This document shows, piece after piece, positions 1 to 8,595 of a stretch of 64,000 nucleotides of DNA (position 1 is the first letter of the stretch; the number at the start of each line of letters is the position of its first letter). The notes beneath the pieces were generated by a model that worked only from the letters and a program-made list of their open reading frames with translations, was not told where the DNA came from and did no database searches. The translations under genes and the position numbers were made by a program. The DNA comes from G963677485 sp964519405 (GTDB lineage: Bacteria > Armatimonadota > HRBIN16): assembly GCA_964519405.1 (NCBI GenBank), contig CAZFLA010000003.1, forward strand, positions 1 through 64,000, written 5' to 3'.

Positions 1-2104
1 TATCTGCCTCAGATAATACATAAAGCAGTTCGCCACAAGCCGCAAAGTGTGCAGGGATGACAACCCAATCTTGGTCTCGTGTATACTCTGCAGTATATCG
101 TTCGCCCGTTAAGCAGTTCCATACTTGCGGAACTAAGCTGCTCTTCACTTTAACCAAGGCGTCTATAGCATCTTCTCGGTTGGTGTTAATCAGCATAACC
201 ACGATGCTGCCATCGATATCGCGAACCTGAGCAAATATCTCGGTTGTTGCAGTTCCATCAGCGTTAGTTACCTGAAGGATCGATGGAACGACTGATGACA
301 CAGCATTCACAACGCCGTCTTCGCTGAATTCAACCTTCTGGCACTTCTCAGCTAAGGCAACAGCAGCGCTGCTCTTCTCGGCATTGACATACTGAGGGGT
401 ATCACCTGCAAAGATGACTTTTCCGCCAGCTTTTTGGAACTCGTCAAGCAGCTTGACTGTTGTCTCACGGAGTGTCAACACACCGCTGACAAGAATGCTC
501 TTATACTGAGCTTCACCGATCTTTAAGATGGCTTCGCCGTTCTCTACGGAAACGGAAGCCAGTCGGCTCATCATCTCTTCTTCGCCATAATCGAAGTCAA
601 TCTGAGAACCGCACAGCCAATGGAACAGCATTCTATACTGCTCATCAAGCTTTACAGCCGTCGGGTCAACAGGCCCTAATGAACGCGACCAACCGGGATG
701 GACCAGTGAATACACGCTTTCTACGGGGTTAATTACCAATAGATCGCATACTGGCTTACCTTCCATCATCATCAGATTGAAGCGGCCATAGTATGTTTCC
801 ACCTGTTCATAGTCTTTGTACCAAGCGCTCTGGTGGAAAATACTCGCCGGGTAATCACGCTTGGCTTCACCATACATGGTGTACCAGCTTAGGTGCGGAC
901 ATCTGAGGTTAATACCGTAAAGCGCTTGCCAGTCACCGACAGCCTTGTGGCTGTTGAGGTTCATCTGCCACCCGGTGCAGCCGTATAGTTCGGAAAGCAG
1001 TATTTTTTGACCAATCTGGCGTGTAGCGCTTTGCAGCTGCTTAGCTACCCAATAGTTGCGGTTAAACTCAGTCAACAAGTCGATACCTGGCCAGTGCATA
1101 TGCTCATAGAATCGCATCATGGAGCCAGAGACTGCTACCTGGGCGGCCAAACAGTCTTCATGCAGGATGTGGCCAGTCATCTTGATGTTGTGCTCTTCGC
1201 ACCAATCGTAATATGGCCGTGCCCAGTTTTCCAGGAAGAGCATCTCAAGCAGGTCAACGTAGTTCCACTTAACCTTGGAGATCAACTCACCATTAAGCTG
1301 CAGATACAACTCGGGTATGCATTCCAGAAGATCATAACCAAATCGGGTTTGGAATTCATCGAATATCTTAGGAGTCCATGGAGCAAGCCAATCTGGGTTT
1401 TCGTTGCCAAGAGAGAAAATCTCCATGATAGGGCCGCGATGCGGTTCGTCAGTGAAGATAGCTTTAATTGACTTACCAATGCGGTCACCGCACATCTCAA
1501 CATATCGATCATGTGTAAGCTCGATATAGTAGTCGGTAGCTTCGCGGTTTAGTGTATCGGCGTAGGTGTACCCGTTATAGAAGTAACTAAAGCTCTGGGT
1601 TTCCCAGGTTACCAGCATCACCTTCTGGCCATCTGCTGGCTGGGGCTGATCACCCTTGTTAACACGGCAATACTTGCCGAGCTTCATACCGTCAACTTCG
1701 CCAACATAACATGCGATCGTGTTGGCATTATCCCAGTCGACAACAGCCGTATCAAGCACAGATAACCGCATGAATTTCTGTCGAAATTCCGGTTTCATCG
1801 TGACGATACCGCCGCAGGTTCCGCTGGGCCATCGGTCTTCATCATAAAGATAGGCATCCATGCCGAGTTCTTCTGCCAGATCTGCACAGGCATTGATGCA
1901 TTCAAACCAGAAGTCACCAAGATATTCGGTTGCTAGCCCAACACGTGAGTGCATGAAGAAGCCGCCGAAACCCATGTCTTTGCAGACACGAACCTGCCTA
2001 AGTAGTTCCTCTTTGTCTAGAGTGCCGTTCCAACTCCAGAAGGGTTTCCCACGAAGATCATTACCGGGACTAATAAAGATTCCATAGATATCACTGAGTG
2101 ACAT
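1..2104 (-). CDS. GH106-like glycoside hydrolase (alpha-L-rhamnosidase-type), 3' end beyond the window
   Basis: The frame runs open from an ATG at 2104 to the left edge, about 701 codons, with no stop, so the C-terminus is missing. AGAGGATT lies about 9 bases before the ATG. The N-terminus reads GIFISPGNDLRGKPFWSWNG, followed by GFGGFFMHSRVGL near residue 50 and YLYDEDRWPSG near residue 90. These are hallmarks of the large GH106-like alpha-rhamnosidase-type hydrolases of Bacteroidota, Planctomycetota and Armatimonadota. No signal peptide is seen, so a cytoplasmic role on imported oligosaccharides is possible. It starts 37 bases after ahcY, on the same strand. A rhamnose-type ABC transporter lies about 45 kb away, which fits but does not prove the substrate. 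Exact family and substrate are inferred from motifs only. Confidence 0.72.
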   Translation of the reverse strand, partial: MSLSDIYGIFISPGNDLRGKPFWSWNGTLDKEELLRQVRVCKDMGFGGFFMHSRVGLATEYLGDFWFECINACADLAEELGMDAYLYDEDRWPSGTCGGIVTMKPEFRQKFMRLSVLDTAVVDWDNANTIACYVGEVDGMKLGKYCRVNKGDQPQPADGQKVMLVTWETQSFSYFYNGYTYADTLNREATDYYIELTHDRYVEMCGDRIGKSIKAIFTDEPHRGPIMEIFSLGNENPDWLAPWTPKIFDEFQTRFGYDLLECIPELYLQLNGELISKVKWNYVDLLEMLFLENWARPYYDWCEEHNIKMTGHILHEDCLAAQVAVSGSMMRFYEHMHWPGIDLLTEFNRNYWVAKQLQSATRQIGQKILLSELYGCTGWQMNLNSHKAVGDWQALYGINLRCPHLSWYTMYGEAKRDYPASIFHQSAWYKDYEQVETYYGRFNLMMMEGKPVCDLLVINPVESVYSLVHPGWSRSLGPVDPTAVKLDEQYRMLFHWLCGSQIDFDYGEEEMMSRLASVSVENGEAILKIGEAQYKSILVSGVLTLRETTVKLLDEFQKAGGKVIFAGDTPQYVNAEKSSAAVALAEKCQKVEFSEDGVVNAVSSVVPSILQVTNADGTATTEIFAQVRDIDGSIVVMLINTNREDAIDALVKVKSSLVPQVWNCLTGERYTAEYTRDQDWVVIPAHFAACGELLYVLSEAD

Positions 2105-2141
2105 GATTCAATCCTCTATAGCTGTATTATTATGGTGCTGA

Positions 2142-3536
2142 TTAGTATCTGTAGATATGTGACTTATATGGGCCATCAACTGAAACGCCAATATAGTCTG
2201 CTTGTACCGGAGAAAGTGTCGTTAAATGCGCACCCAGTTTATCTAGATGCAGCCGTGCGACTTCCTCATCCAACTTTTTATCAAGTAGGTATACACCCAC
2301 TTCGTGATGCTTTGTCCATAAAGCGATCTGAGCCAGTGTTTGGTTTGTGAAACTATTTGACATCACAAAGCTAGGATGTCCAGTTGCACATCCTAAGTTA
2401 ACCAAACGCCCATCCGCCAATAAGTAGATGGTGTGACCATCTGGGAATGTATAGGCATCTACCTGAGGCTTGATGTTCGTATGATTTATGCCAGGGTAGT
2501 TCTTAAGCGCACTCACTTGTATTTCATTATCGAAGTGACCTATGTTGCATACAATCGCTTGATCTTTCATTTTGGCCATGTGGTCAATAGTGATGACATT
2601 GCAGTTGCCTGTCGCGGTCACATAGACATCTGCTTCATCAAGTACATCTTCCACAGTCGCTACGCGATACCCTGCCATTAGTGCTTGAAGCGCACATATA
2701 GGGTCTACTTCACTCACGATGACCTGAGCACGATGGTTAGCTAGTGATTCGGAACTGCCTTTACCAACATCACCATATCCGCAAACCATTACTTTCTTAC
2801 CGGCCAGCATGATATCAGTAGCGCGTTTTATACCGTCTACCAGCGATTCGCGGCAGCCATATATATTATCGAATTTAGATTTTGTGACAGAGTCGTTCAC
2901 GTTAATCGCAGGAACAAGCAGTTCACCGCGCTCCATCATCTGGTAAAGTCTGTGGACGCCAGTGGTTGTTTCCTCGGAAACACCTTTCAGATTTGCTATT
3001 GTTTGGTGGAAATAGCCAGGAATATCTTTAAGTCGTTGACGTATAACCTTGTTAATAATCTGCATTTCGGCGTTATCTGTAGGTTCGTCAAGTATCGTAG
3101 GATCATCTTCTGCTGCATATCCACGATGCAGTATCAGTGTGGCGTCTCCACCGTCGTCTACGATCAATGTTGGCCCCATGCCATCATCCCAAGTTAATGC
3201 GCTAAGGGTAAACTGCCAGTATTCATCAAGGCTTTCGCCTTTGTATGCAAATACAGGGGTTCCGCCTGCTGCAATCGCAGCCGCTGCATGGTCTTGTGTG
3301 GAGAAGATATTACAGCTAGCCCATCGAACATCAGCACCTAATGAATTAAGTGTTTCGATTAGCACGGCTGTTTGTACCGTCATATGCAATGATCCAGTTA
3401 TTCGTGCTCCAGACAACGGTTTTGTTGGCCCATATTTTTCACGGGTTGCCATTAGGCCGGGCATTTCTTTCTCGGCCATTGATATCTCTTTCCGACCGAA
3501 ATCTGCTAGCTCGATATCCTTAACAACGTATGACAA
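2142..3536 (-). CDS. ahcY: Adenosylhomocysteinase (S-adenosyl-L-homocysteine hydrolase)
   Basis: Cytosolic NAD-dependent enzyme that splits S-adenosylhomocysteine into adenosine and homocysteine, removing the inhibitor left by methyltransferases. The 464-residue product matches the family end to end: DFGRKEISMAEKEMPGLMA at the N-terminus, SCNIFSTQDHAAAA near residue 80, the NAD-binding loop GYGDVGKG near 253, and a C-terminal PYKSHIYRY. The start is TTG at 3536. It gives the usual family N-terminus (SYVVKDIELADFGRKE) and has AGAGGAG about 12 bases upstream; the next ATG (residue 20) would cut conserved residues. It is separated from the pilT operon by a terminator, so it should have its own promoter in 3537-3700. 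No SAH riboswitch was recognised there. Confidence 0.96.
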   Translation of the reverse strand: MSYVVKDIELADFGRKEISMAEKEMPGLMATREKYGPTKPLSGARITGSLHMTVQTAVLIETLNSLGADVRWASCNIFSTQDHAAAAIAAGGTPVFAYKGESLDEYWQFTLSALTWDDGMGPTLIVDDGGDATLILHRGYAAEDDPTILDEPTDNAEMQIINKVIRQRLKDIPGYFHQTIANLKGVSEETTTGVHRLYQMMERGELLVPAINVNDSVTKSKFDNIYGCRESLVDGIKRATDIMLAGKKVMVCGYGDVGKGSSESLANHRAQVIVSEVDPICALQALMAGYRVATVEDVLDEADVYVTATGNCNVITIDHMAKMKDQAIVCNIGHFDNEIQVSALKNYPGINHTNIKPQVDAYTFPDGHTIYLLADGRLVNLGCATGHPSFVMSNSFTNQTLAQIALWTKHHEVGVYLLDKKLDEEVARLHLDKLGAHLTTLSPVQADYIGVSVDGPYKSHIYRY

Positions 3537-3703
3537 TTGTGTATATAGCTCCTCTATTACCCAAGATAATCCCGGGATGTTCTCACCTTATCTTATCATG
3601 ATTGTGATTTTCAGGTGTTATATGTATTCCTTACGTAAATAGTAAGCGATGTTGTTTTATTGATACCGTCATGAGGAAGTTTAGTACACTATCGCATACT
3701 CGC

Positions 3704-3735
3704 AACAAAAAGGGCAGTGTAACAATCACTGCCCC
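3704..3735 (-). terminator. Intrinsic terminator of the bioY-pilT operon
   Basis: An 8-bp perfect stem (GGGCAGTG at 3712-3719 pairing with CACTGCCC at 3727-3734) encloses a 7-base loop. Read on the minus strand it is followed directly by TTTTTGTTG (3711-3703). It sits 23 bases after the stop of the last pilT gene and separates that operon from ahcY. Confidence 0.8.
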
Positions 3736-3757
3736 AAATCGAAGTCACACGGCAACA

Positions 3758-4861
3758 CTATTTATGCTGTTGAGCTGTTTTTGCTGCTTCAGCAGCGTCT
3801 ATACTCATAAGTGCTTCTAGTTCTTTAACTTCCTTCGCGTGAAGTAAAGCTTCCTCTCTAGATATTAATCCTGCCCGAAATAGATTCGCCAAAGATAAGT
3901 CCAGTGAGACCATACCTTGTTTCGTTCCTGTTTGAATCTGCGATGACAACTGGAATGTTTTAGCTTCTCGTATGATATTCTTAATGGCTGATGTTCCCAC
4001 CAAAACCTCATACGCAGCGACCCTTCCCTTCCCGTCTTTACGCTTACACAGCTGCTGCGATATGACGCCAACGAGGTTAGAGCTCAACTGCATACGTACC
4101 TGACTTTGTTGGTGCAATGGAAAAACATCGATAATACGGTCGATAGTCTGAACTGCATCTGGTGTGTGTAGTGTGCCGAATACGAGATGTCCGGTTTCTG
4201 CTGCAGTTATGGCTAAGTGAATTGTTTCCAGATCACGCATTTCACCAATGAGGACAACATCAGGGTCTTGCCTCAAAACATACTTTAACGCATTAGCAAA
4301 CGAGAGAGTATCAGATCCTAATTCTCGCTGGTTAACAAGCGCTTTCTTGGGTTTGTGCACAAATTCCAGTGGATCTTCCACTGTCATAATATGCACAGCA
4401 TCAGTTTCATTTATGTAGTTAAGAAATGCAGCTTGCGTCGTCGACTTTCCAGAACCAGCAGGCCCCGTAACCAGTACGATACCACGTGGTCTTTCGGCAA
4501 AGAACTTGCAGACAGGAGGAAGGTTGAGCTCCTGCATATTTTTGATGTTATATGGAATGACACGAAAAGCGCCTTGAACCGCTCCGCGTTGTCGGTAGAT
4601 ATTACATCTGAACCGGGCGATACCCTTAACCTCATAGGCAAAGTCAAGTTCCAGGTCTTCGGCGAAACGCGCTTTTTGCTCAGCACTGATGGCAGCCATT
4701 AGGATTTCTTCAGTGTCTTGTGCTTCAAGCACAGGCATATCTGTTTGAGGTACTAAATCGCTGTAAACACGCACAATTGGATGGTTATCGGCCTTAATGT
4801 GCAGGTCTGAACCATCTACTTCAACTGTTCTTCGGAGTAGATCATCGATTGATATCTTCAT
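3758..4861 (-). CDS. PilT-family twitching motility ATPase, copy 1 (divergent)
   Basis: Hexameric PilT/GspE-type ATPase; in type IV pilus systems PilT drives pilus retraction at the inner membrane. The ATG at 4861 (367 residues) is chosen because GGAGGGCTCC precedes it directly; the in-frame GTG at 4873 lies inside that ribosome-binding site. Visible motifs: N-terminal SDLHIKADNHP, Walker A GPAGSGKST near residue 132 where both other copies have GPTGSGK, Asp box TVEDPLEF, Walker B VLIGEMRDLET and His box AAETGHLVFGTLHT. The AIRNLIRE-like C-terminal motif is present as AIKNIIREAKTFQLSS. It is last in a five-gene operon, 87 bases after copy 2. The Walker A change and the Gly in the His box set it apart, so retraction may not be its job. 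Confidence 0.9.
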   Translation of the reverse strand: MKISIDDLLRRTVEVDGSDLHIKADNHPIVRVYSDLVPQTDMPVLEAQDTEEILMAAISAEQKARFAEDLELDFAYEVKGIARFRCNIYRQRGAVQGAFRVIPYNIKNMQELNLPPVCKFFAERPRGIVLVTGPAGSGKSTTQAAFLNYINETDAVHIMTVEDPLEFVHKPKKALVNQRELGSDTLSFANALKYVLRQDPDVVLIGEMRDLETIHLAITAAETGHLVFGTLHTPDAVQTIDRIIDVFPLHQQSQVRMQLSSNLVGVISQQLCKRKDGKGRVAAYEVLVGTSAIKNIIREAKTFQLSSQIQTGTKQGMVSLDLSLANLFRAGLISREEALLHAKEVKELEALMSIDAAEAAKTAQQHK

Positions 4862-4948
4862 GGAGCCCTCCACGATGGACGTGTCTATTTCTTGTTAATA
4901 TCATGATCTTACCGCTTTACACACCTGATGGTGCCATTAAACGGCAGA

Positions 4949-6064
4949 CTACTTCTTGGCTTGTGCTGGCTGAACTTGCCCTGCCTGCATCTGCTGTTGC
5001 TGCTGATACTTCTGCATGCGCTGGCTAAAGTCACTCGGGTTGGATGTTTTACCTAAAGCATCCTCATATTTCACTTTGCCTTTCTTCACCAGATCTAGTA
5101 AACAGCTATCCAGTGTCTGCATGCCCACATCGCCGCCTGTTTGAATATCCATATACAACTGGTGGGTTTTGCCTTCACGGATTAAAGAGCGAACAGCGGG
5201 TGTTGCAACCATTAGCTCATACGCAGCTACACGACCATGTCCGACTGCTAATGGCAGCAGTGTCTGTGAGATGACGCCATTCAGCGTAACTGAAAGCTGC
5301 ATGCGTACCTGTTGCTGCTGTTCCGACGGAAACACATCAATGATACGGTCGATAGTCTGAGGGGAGTCTTGCGTGTGCAATGTGGAGAACACTAGGTGTC
5401 CGGTTTCTGCCGCAGTGATGGCGAGGTGGATTGTTTCTAGGTCGCGCATCTCTCCAACGAGGATGACATCAGGATTTTGCCGCATTACATATCGCAGAGC
5501 CGTTGCGTACGTGTGGGTATCTACACCAACCTCACGCTGGTTGATGATGGATAGCTTGTCTTTGTGCATATACTCAATGGGCTCTTCAATGGTAATGATA
5601 TGCACTTTGCGGTTCGTGTTAACATGGTTAATCATGGCCGCGAGTGTGGTGGTCTTTCCTGACCCCGTAGGACCAGTAACTAGAACCAAACCGCGCGGCC
5701 TCATACATAGTTCCTTGATAGCTTGAGGCGCTCCCAAATCATCTATAGTACGGATGGTATATGGAATAAGCCGCATAGCAGCACCAAGTTGGTGCTGCTG
5801 GAAAAACACATTCACACGGAACCGAGCTACACCTTTTACCTCATATGCGATATCTAGTTCACGTGTACTCTCGAGCTTCTCAATGGCGTCTTGCGGCAAA
5901 ACATCATAAAGGATCTTTTTAATATCTTCGGAAGACAATACCGGGTATTCGTCTTGTCTTTTAAGGGAGCCATTCTGCCGAAATATCGGCGGCTCATTCG
6001 CGCGGAAATGTAAGTCCGACGAGTCGGTTTCCACCACTCGTCGGAGTAGACCGTCCAGATTCAT
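4949..6064 (-). CDS. pilT: PilT-family twitching motility ATPase, copy 2
   Basis: Canonical PilT layout, 371 residues: N-terminal PAS-like part starting SSDLHFRANEPPIFR, Walker A GPTGSGKTT near residue 131, Asp box TIEEPIEY, Walker B ILVGEMRDLET, His box AAETGHLVFSTLHTQD, and a C-terminal retraction-type motif AVRSLIREGKTHQLYMDIQ. The ATG at 6064 has GGGAGGAG 5 bases upstream. The C-terminal tail is rich in glutamine (KYQQQQQMQAGQVQPAQAKK), unusual for PilT and possibly disordered. Of the three copies this looks most like standard PilT. It lies 32 bases after copy 3. No pilB, pilC, pilM-Q or pilin gene is in the window. Confidence 0.94.
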   Translation of the reverse strand: MNLDGLLRRVVETDSSDLHFRANEPPIFRQNGSLKRQDEYPVLSSEDIKKILYDVLPQDAIEKLESTRELDIAYEVKGVARFRVNVFFQQHQLGAAMRLIPYTIRTIDDLGAPQAIKELCMRPRGLVLVTGPTGSGKTTTLAAMINHVNTNRKVHIITIEEPIEYMHKDKLSIINQREVGVDTHTYATALRYVMRQNPDVILVGEMRDLETIHLAITAAETGHLVFSTLHTQDSPQTIDRIIDVFPSEQQQQVRMQLSVTLNGVISQTLLPLAVGHGRVAAYELMVATPAVRSLIREGKTHQLYMDIQTGGDVGMQTLDSCLLDLVKKGKVKYEDALGKTSNPSDFSQRMQKYQQQQQMQAGQVQPAQAKK

Positions 6065-6096
6065 AGAACTCCTCCCTTGCTGATCGGGTGAGACGT

Positions 6097-7155
6097 TTAG
6101 CGACGGAACATTTGCTTCAACTCCGTAAGGTTACCCGCAAACTGCAAAGCTTCCTCTTCTGAAATGATACCCTGTTTAACTTGCTTATAGAGACTCTGGT
6201 TCATTGTCTGCATTCCCCAGAACCCACCTTCAGATATGGCGCTGTAAATTGAACTGAAGTGTGTATCTTCAATCATCTTGCTGATGGTAGGTGTTGCGAT
6301 CATGACTTCCACAGCAGCAGATCTGCCCTTGCCATCTTTGGTAGGAACCAACTTCTGCGATACGATACCTCTTAACGAGTTTGCAAGACGAATAGAGATG
6401 ATGTTTTTCTCATGAGGTGGGAACATGTTGATAATACGATCCATGGTTTCTGCTGCGCTAGGGGTATGGACTGTCGAGAAGACTAAGTGTCCGGTTTCTG
6501 CAGCCTGCATGGACACCGACATAGTTTCAACGTCGCGCATTTCACCAACCAGGATGATATCCGGGCTTTGTCGCAGAACGAATTTCAGACCATCGGTAAA
6601 GCTATCTGTATCGATACCGACTTCACGCTGCGACATAATACTTTGCTTATCTGGATGCACATATTCAATCGGCTCTTCAATGGTTACAATGTGCGTTCTT
6701 CTTGTTTCGTTGATTCTATCGATCATTGCGGCTAATGTGGAAGACTTACCAGAACCGGTAGGACCTGTAACAAGTATCAACCCTTGTCTTGTTTGGCTCA
6801 TCTGCCCGAGGACACCAGGTAGTTTTAATTCCTCAAGAGTAGGGATCTTTAAAGGGATAAGTCGACAAACTAGCCCCATCGAACCTTTTTGCTGATACAT
6901 ATTCGCACGGATACGGCAGACATTTTCAATGGTAAAAGCGAGGTCAAGTTCATGCCGTCTGGCAAATGAAGCAATATGATCCGGTGTCATCACACTATGG
7001 CACAGTGTCAATACATCCTCTGAACCTAGTGGCGGCAAATCCAAAGATTGGATTTTACCATGGACACGTAAAGCCGGTGCTGCTCCTGTCTTTATAAAAA
7101 GGTCAGACGCTTTGTGCTCAGAAGCAATTGTAAGTAATTCAGGTAGTGTTTTCAA
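6097..7155 (-). CDS. PilT/PilU-family ATPase, copy 3
   Basis: A 352-residue PilT-like ATPase with Walker A GPTGSGKSS near residue 129, TIEEPIEYVH, ILVGEMRDVET and AAETGHLVFSTVHTPSAAET. It differs from the other two in the N-terminal domain and in the C-terminal motif (TISKMIEDTHFSSIYSAISE), which is closer to the PilU-like group than to PilT proper. The start is TTG at 7155 behind AAGGGGACAA; no upstream in-frame ATG competes. It is third in the operon, 13 bases after the secreted membrane protein gene. Assignment to the PilT/PilU family is firm; the subfamily is an inference. Confidence 0.92.
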   Translation of the reverse strand: MKTLPELLTIASEHKASDLFIKTGAAPALRVHGKIQSLDLPPLGSEDVLTLCHSVMTPDHIASFARRHELDLAFTIENVCRIRANMYQQKGSMGLVCRLIPLKIPTLEELKLPGVLGQMSQTRQGLILVTGPTGSGKSSTLAAMIDRINETRRTHIVTIEEPIEYVHPDKQSIMSQREVGIDTDSFTDGLKFVLRQSPDIILVGEMRDVETMSVSMQAAETGHLVFSTVHTPSAAETMDRIINMFPPHEKNIISIRLANSLRGIVSQKLVPTKDGKGRSAAVEVMIATPTISKMIEDTHFSSIYSAISEGGFWGMQTMNQSLYKQVKQGIISEEEALQFAGNLTELKQMFRR

Positions 7156-7168
7156 AAGTTGTCCCCTT

Positions 7169-7840
7169 CTATTTCGGCAAATATGAGTCGGGATCTTTGC
7201 TCGCTTGTGACTTCGTCACTGTGTAGACAACGATACCCACGCCCAAGGCGAATAAGCATAAACCAGCCAGTATGAGCAGTCTATTTCGTAAATCCTGCGG
7301 TCCTCGTGATGGTGCGGTAAGCGATCCTTTTGGGTTATCAATATACACAATAAACTGTGCTAGTCCATTGTTATTGGTTACTTTTACTGTGATATTACCG
7401 TTTTTCCATACACCTGGTCGGTCTGTAACAGAAATGCTCCCCCCGAAGTAGACGATATTTATGGATTTGAGTTCCGCCAAGGGTGCAATTATGGCGTCAA
7501 TAGGAAATGGTTGATTAGGTTCTGTGATGAAGGATTGAACTTCACCAATGACATCGGCACCAACAGGCATCTGCGTTCCGCCAACGGAAACCTCCTGTAC
7601 TGCGGTTCGAATGCGTGTGATGCGCCCTTGCCAGTGTCCTGCAGCCAGCATCATGTTATAGCGGTCCATCAGCCATTGCTTATCGCGAGCACCGCTGAAA
7701 GCCATTTGAACACGCCACACACCAGTTTCCGATGGTGGCAACACCACAACCGTAGATTCAACGAGTTGCTGGCAATAAGCAGGAAGCGCAGTCAGCAAAC
7801 ATAACGCGAAAATTGTAAGGATACATTTATGTAATCTCAA
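7169..7840 (-). CDS. Secreted protein with a C-terminal membrane anchor, function unknown
   Basis: I do not recognise this 223-residue protein. It has an N-terminal signal peptide (ILTIFALCLLTALPAYC, cleavage near residue 23), a beta-rich extracytoplasmic part of about 160 residues, then one membrane segment near residues 189-209 (LLILAGLCLFALGVGIVVYT) and a short cytoplasmic tail ending DPDSYLPK. The start is TTG at 7840; it overlaps the bioY stop as TTGA, so translation should be coupled to bioY. It lies just upstream of the three pilT genes. The topology would let its short tail meet the ATPases, but that is speculation from operon position. Confidence 0.75.
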   Translation of the reverse strand: MRLHKCILTIFALCLLTALPAYCQQLVESTVVVLPPSETGVWRVQMAFSGARDKQWLMDRYNMMLAAGHWQGRITRIRTAVQEVSVGGTQMPVGADVIGEVQSFITEPNQPFPIDAIIAPLAELKSINIVYFGGSISVTDRPGVWKNGNITVKVTNNNGLAQFIVYIDNPKGSLTAPSRGPQDLRNRLLILAGLCLFALGVGIVVYTVTKSQASKDPDSYLPK

Positions 7841-8397
7841 TGAATAATCGACCGCTTACTACAGACTGTTGCTATGACAGCCTTAATAATATCCATAACA
7901 ACAAATGGGATGATCCCAAATGCAACGGATACGCTGATCGATTGTGCCATTGCGAAATGCATCCATGCGATGCCACTAGCATAGATAACAACAATTGCTG
8001 CCAAGCAGCCTGCCATACGTCCCGCGAAACCAGGCCATCGCTGTGCGGCATAACCACATATCCATGCTGCAGCGGGAAACGCCAATAAGTAGCCACCGGT
8101 CATTCGCGGATTGAGTAAATAAGCTATACCAGCATTACCGCCTGCGAAAACAGGAGCGCCTAGAAATCCGATGGCAAGATACTCAATTTGTGCTAACCAA
8201 CCGAGACGCGCGCCTAACAATAATCCAGAAGCCATCACAGCCATTATCTGCAGTGTAAATGGTACCGGTGTGTAAGGCAATGGAATAGCAATATTAGCAG
8301 TAACTACAGTGACGGCGGCCATCAATAAACTGATTGACCAATGGCGACTGTCAATATATAAACCGATGCGTCTCATGGCGTTGCGGTATATAGTCAA
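7837..8397 (-). CDS. bioY: BioY biotin transporter substrate-binding (S) component
   Basis: Integral membrane S component that binds biotin, working alone or with ECF EcfA/EcfT (not seen in the window). The 186-residue product has the BioY signature around residues 38-60 (PLPYTPVPFTLQIMAVMASG, then LLLGARLG), followed by FLGAPVFAGGNAGIAYLLNP and MTGGYLLAFPAAAWICG, and about six hydrophobic segments. The start is TTG at 8397, firmly supported by AAGGAG with a 6-base spacer. It is the first gene of the operon leading into the three pilT genes, with a promoter at 8439-8467. Coupling a biotin transporter to pilus ATPases is unexpected. No biotin-synthesis gene is adjacent. Confidence 0.9.
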   Translation of the reverse strand: MTIYRNAMRRIGLYIDSRHWSISLLMAAVTVVTANIAIPLPYTPVPFTLQIMAVMASGLLLGARLGWLAQIEYLAIGFLGAPVFAGGNAGIAYLLNPRMTGGYLLAFPAAAWICGYAAQRWPGFAGRMAGCLAAIVVIYASGIAWMHFAMAQSISVSVAFGIIPFVVMDIIKAVIATVCSKRSIIH

Positions 8398-8438
8398 TTG
8401 GAACTCCTTAAGCTAGTTTTGATACACCTAGTGAATGT

Positions 8439-8467
8439 ATTTTAGCAGGCGATGATATGTCCGTCAA
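8439..8467 (-). promoter_or_regulatory. Sigma-70-type promoter for the bioY-pilT operon
   Basis: On the minus strand, TTGACG (8467-8462) and TAAAAT (8444-8439) are spaced by exactly 17 bases. Transcription would start near 8432 and give a leader of about 35 bases before the TTG of bioY. No operator or riboswitch could be recognised in that short leader. Confidence 0.65.
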
Positions 8468-8595
8468 ATGGATGACCACAATATGGATATCTTGTGCGGT
8501 AAATAGCAGATAGTGCATATCTTGTAAACCGCGGGTAAAATTAGATTGGATGTACATAACAATTAGCTAATTGCCCGAGGAGGGCCCTGCCACCC

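Noticed and set aside
3049..3642. Plus-strand open frame of 197 codons
   Set aside because: It lies opposite ahcY, has no ribosome-binding site and its translation has no recognisable content; ahcY is certain.
3537..3703. SAH riboswitch before ahcY
   Set aside because: No match to the conserved core could be found by eye in the leader; only a ribosome-binding site is clear.
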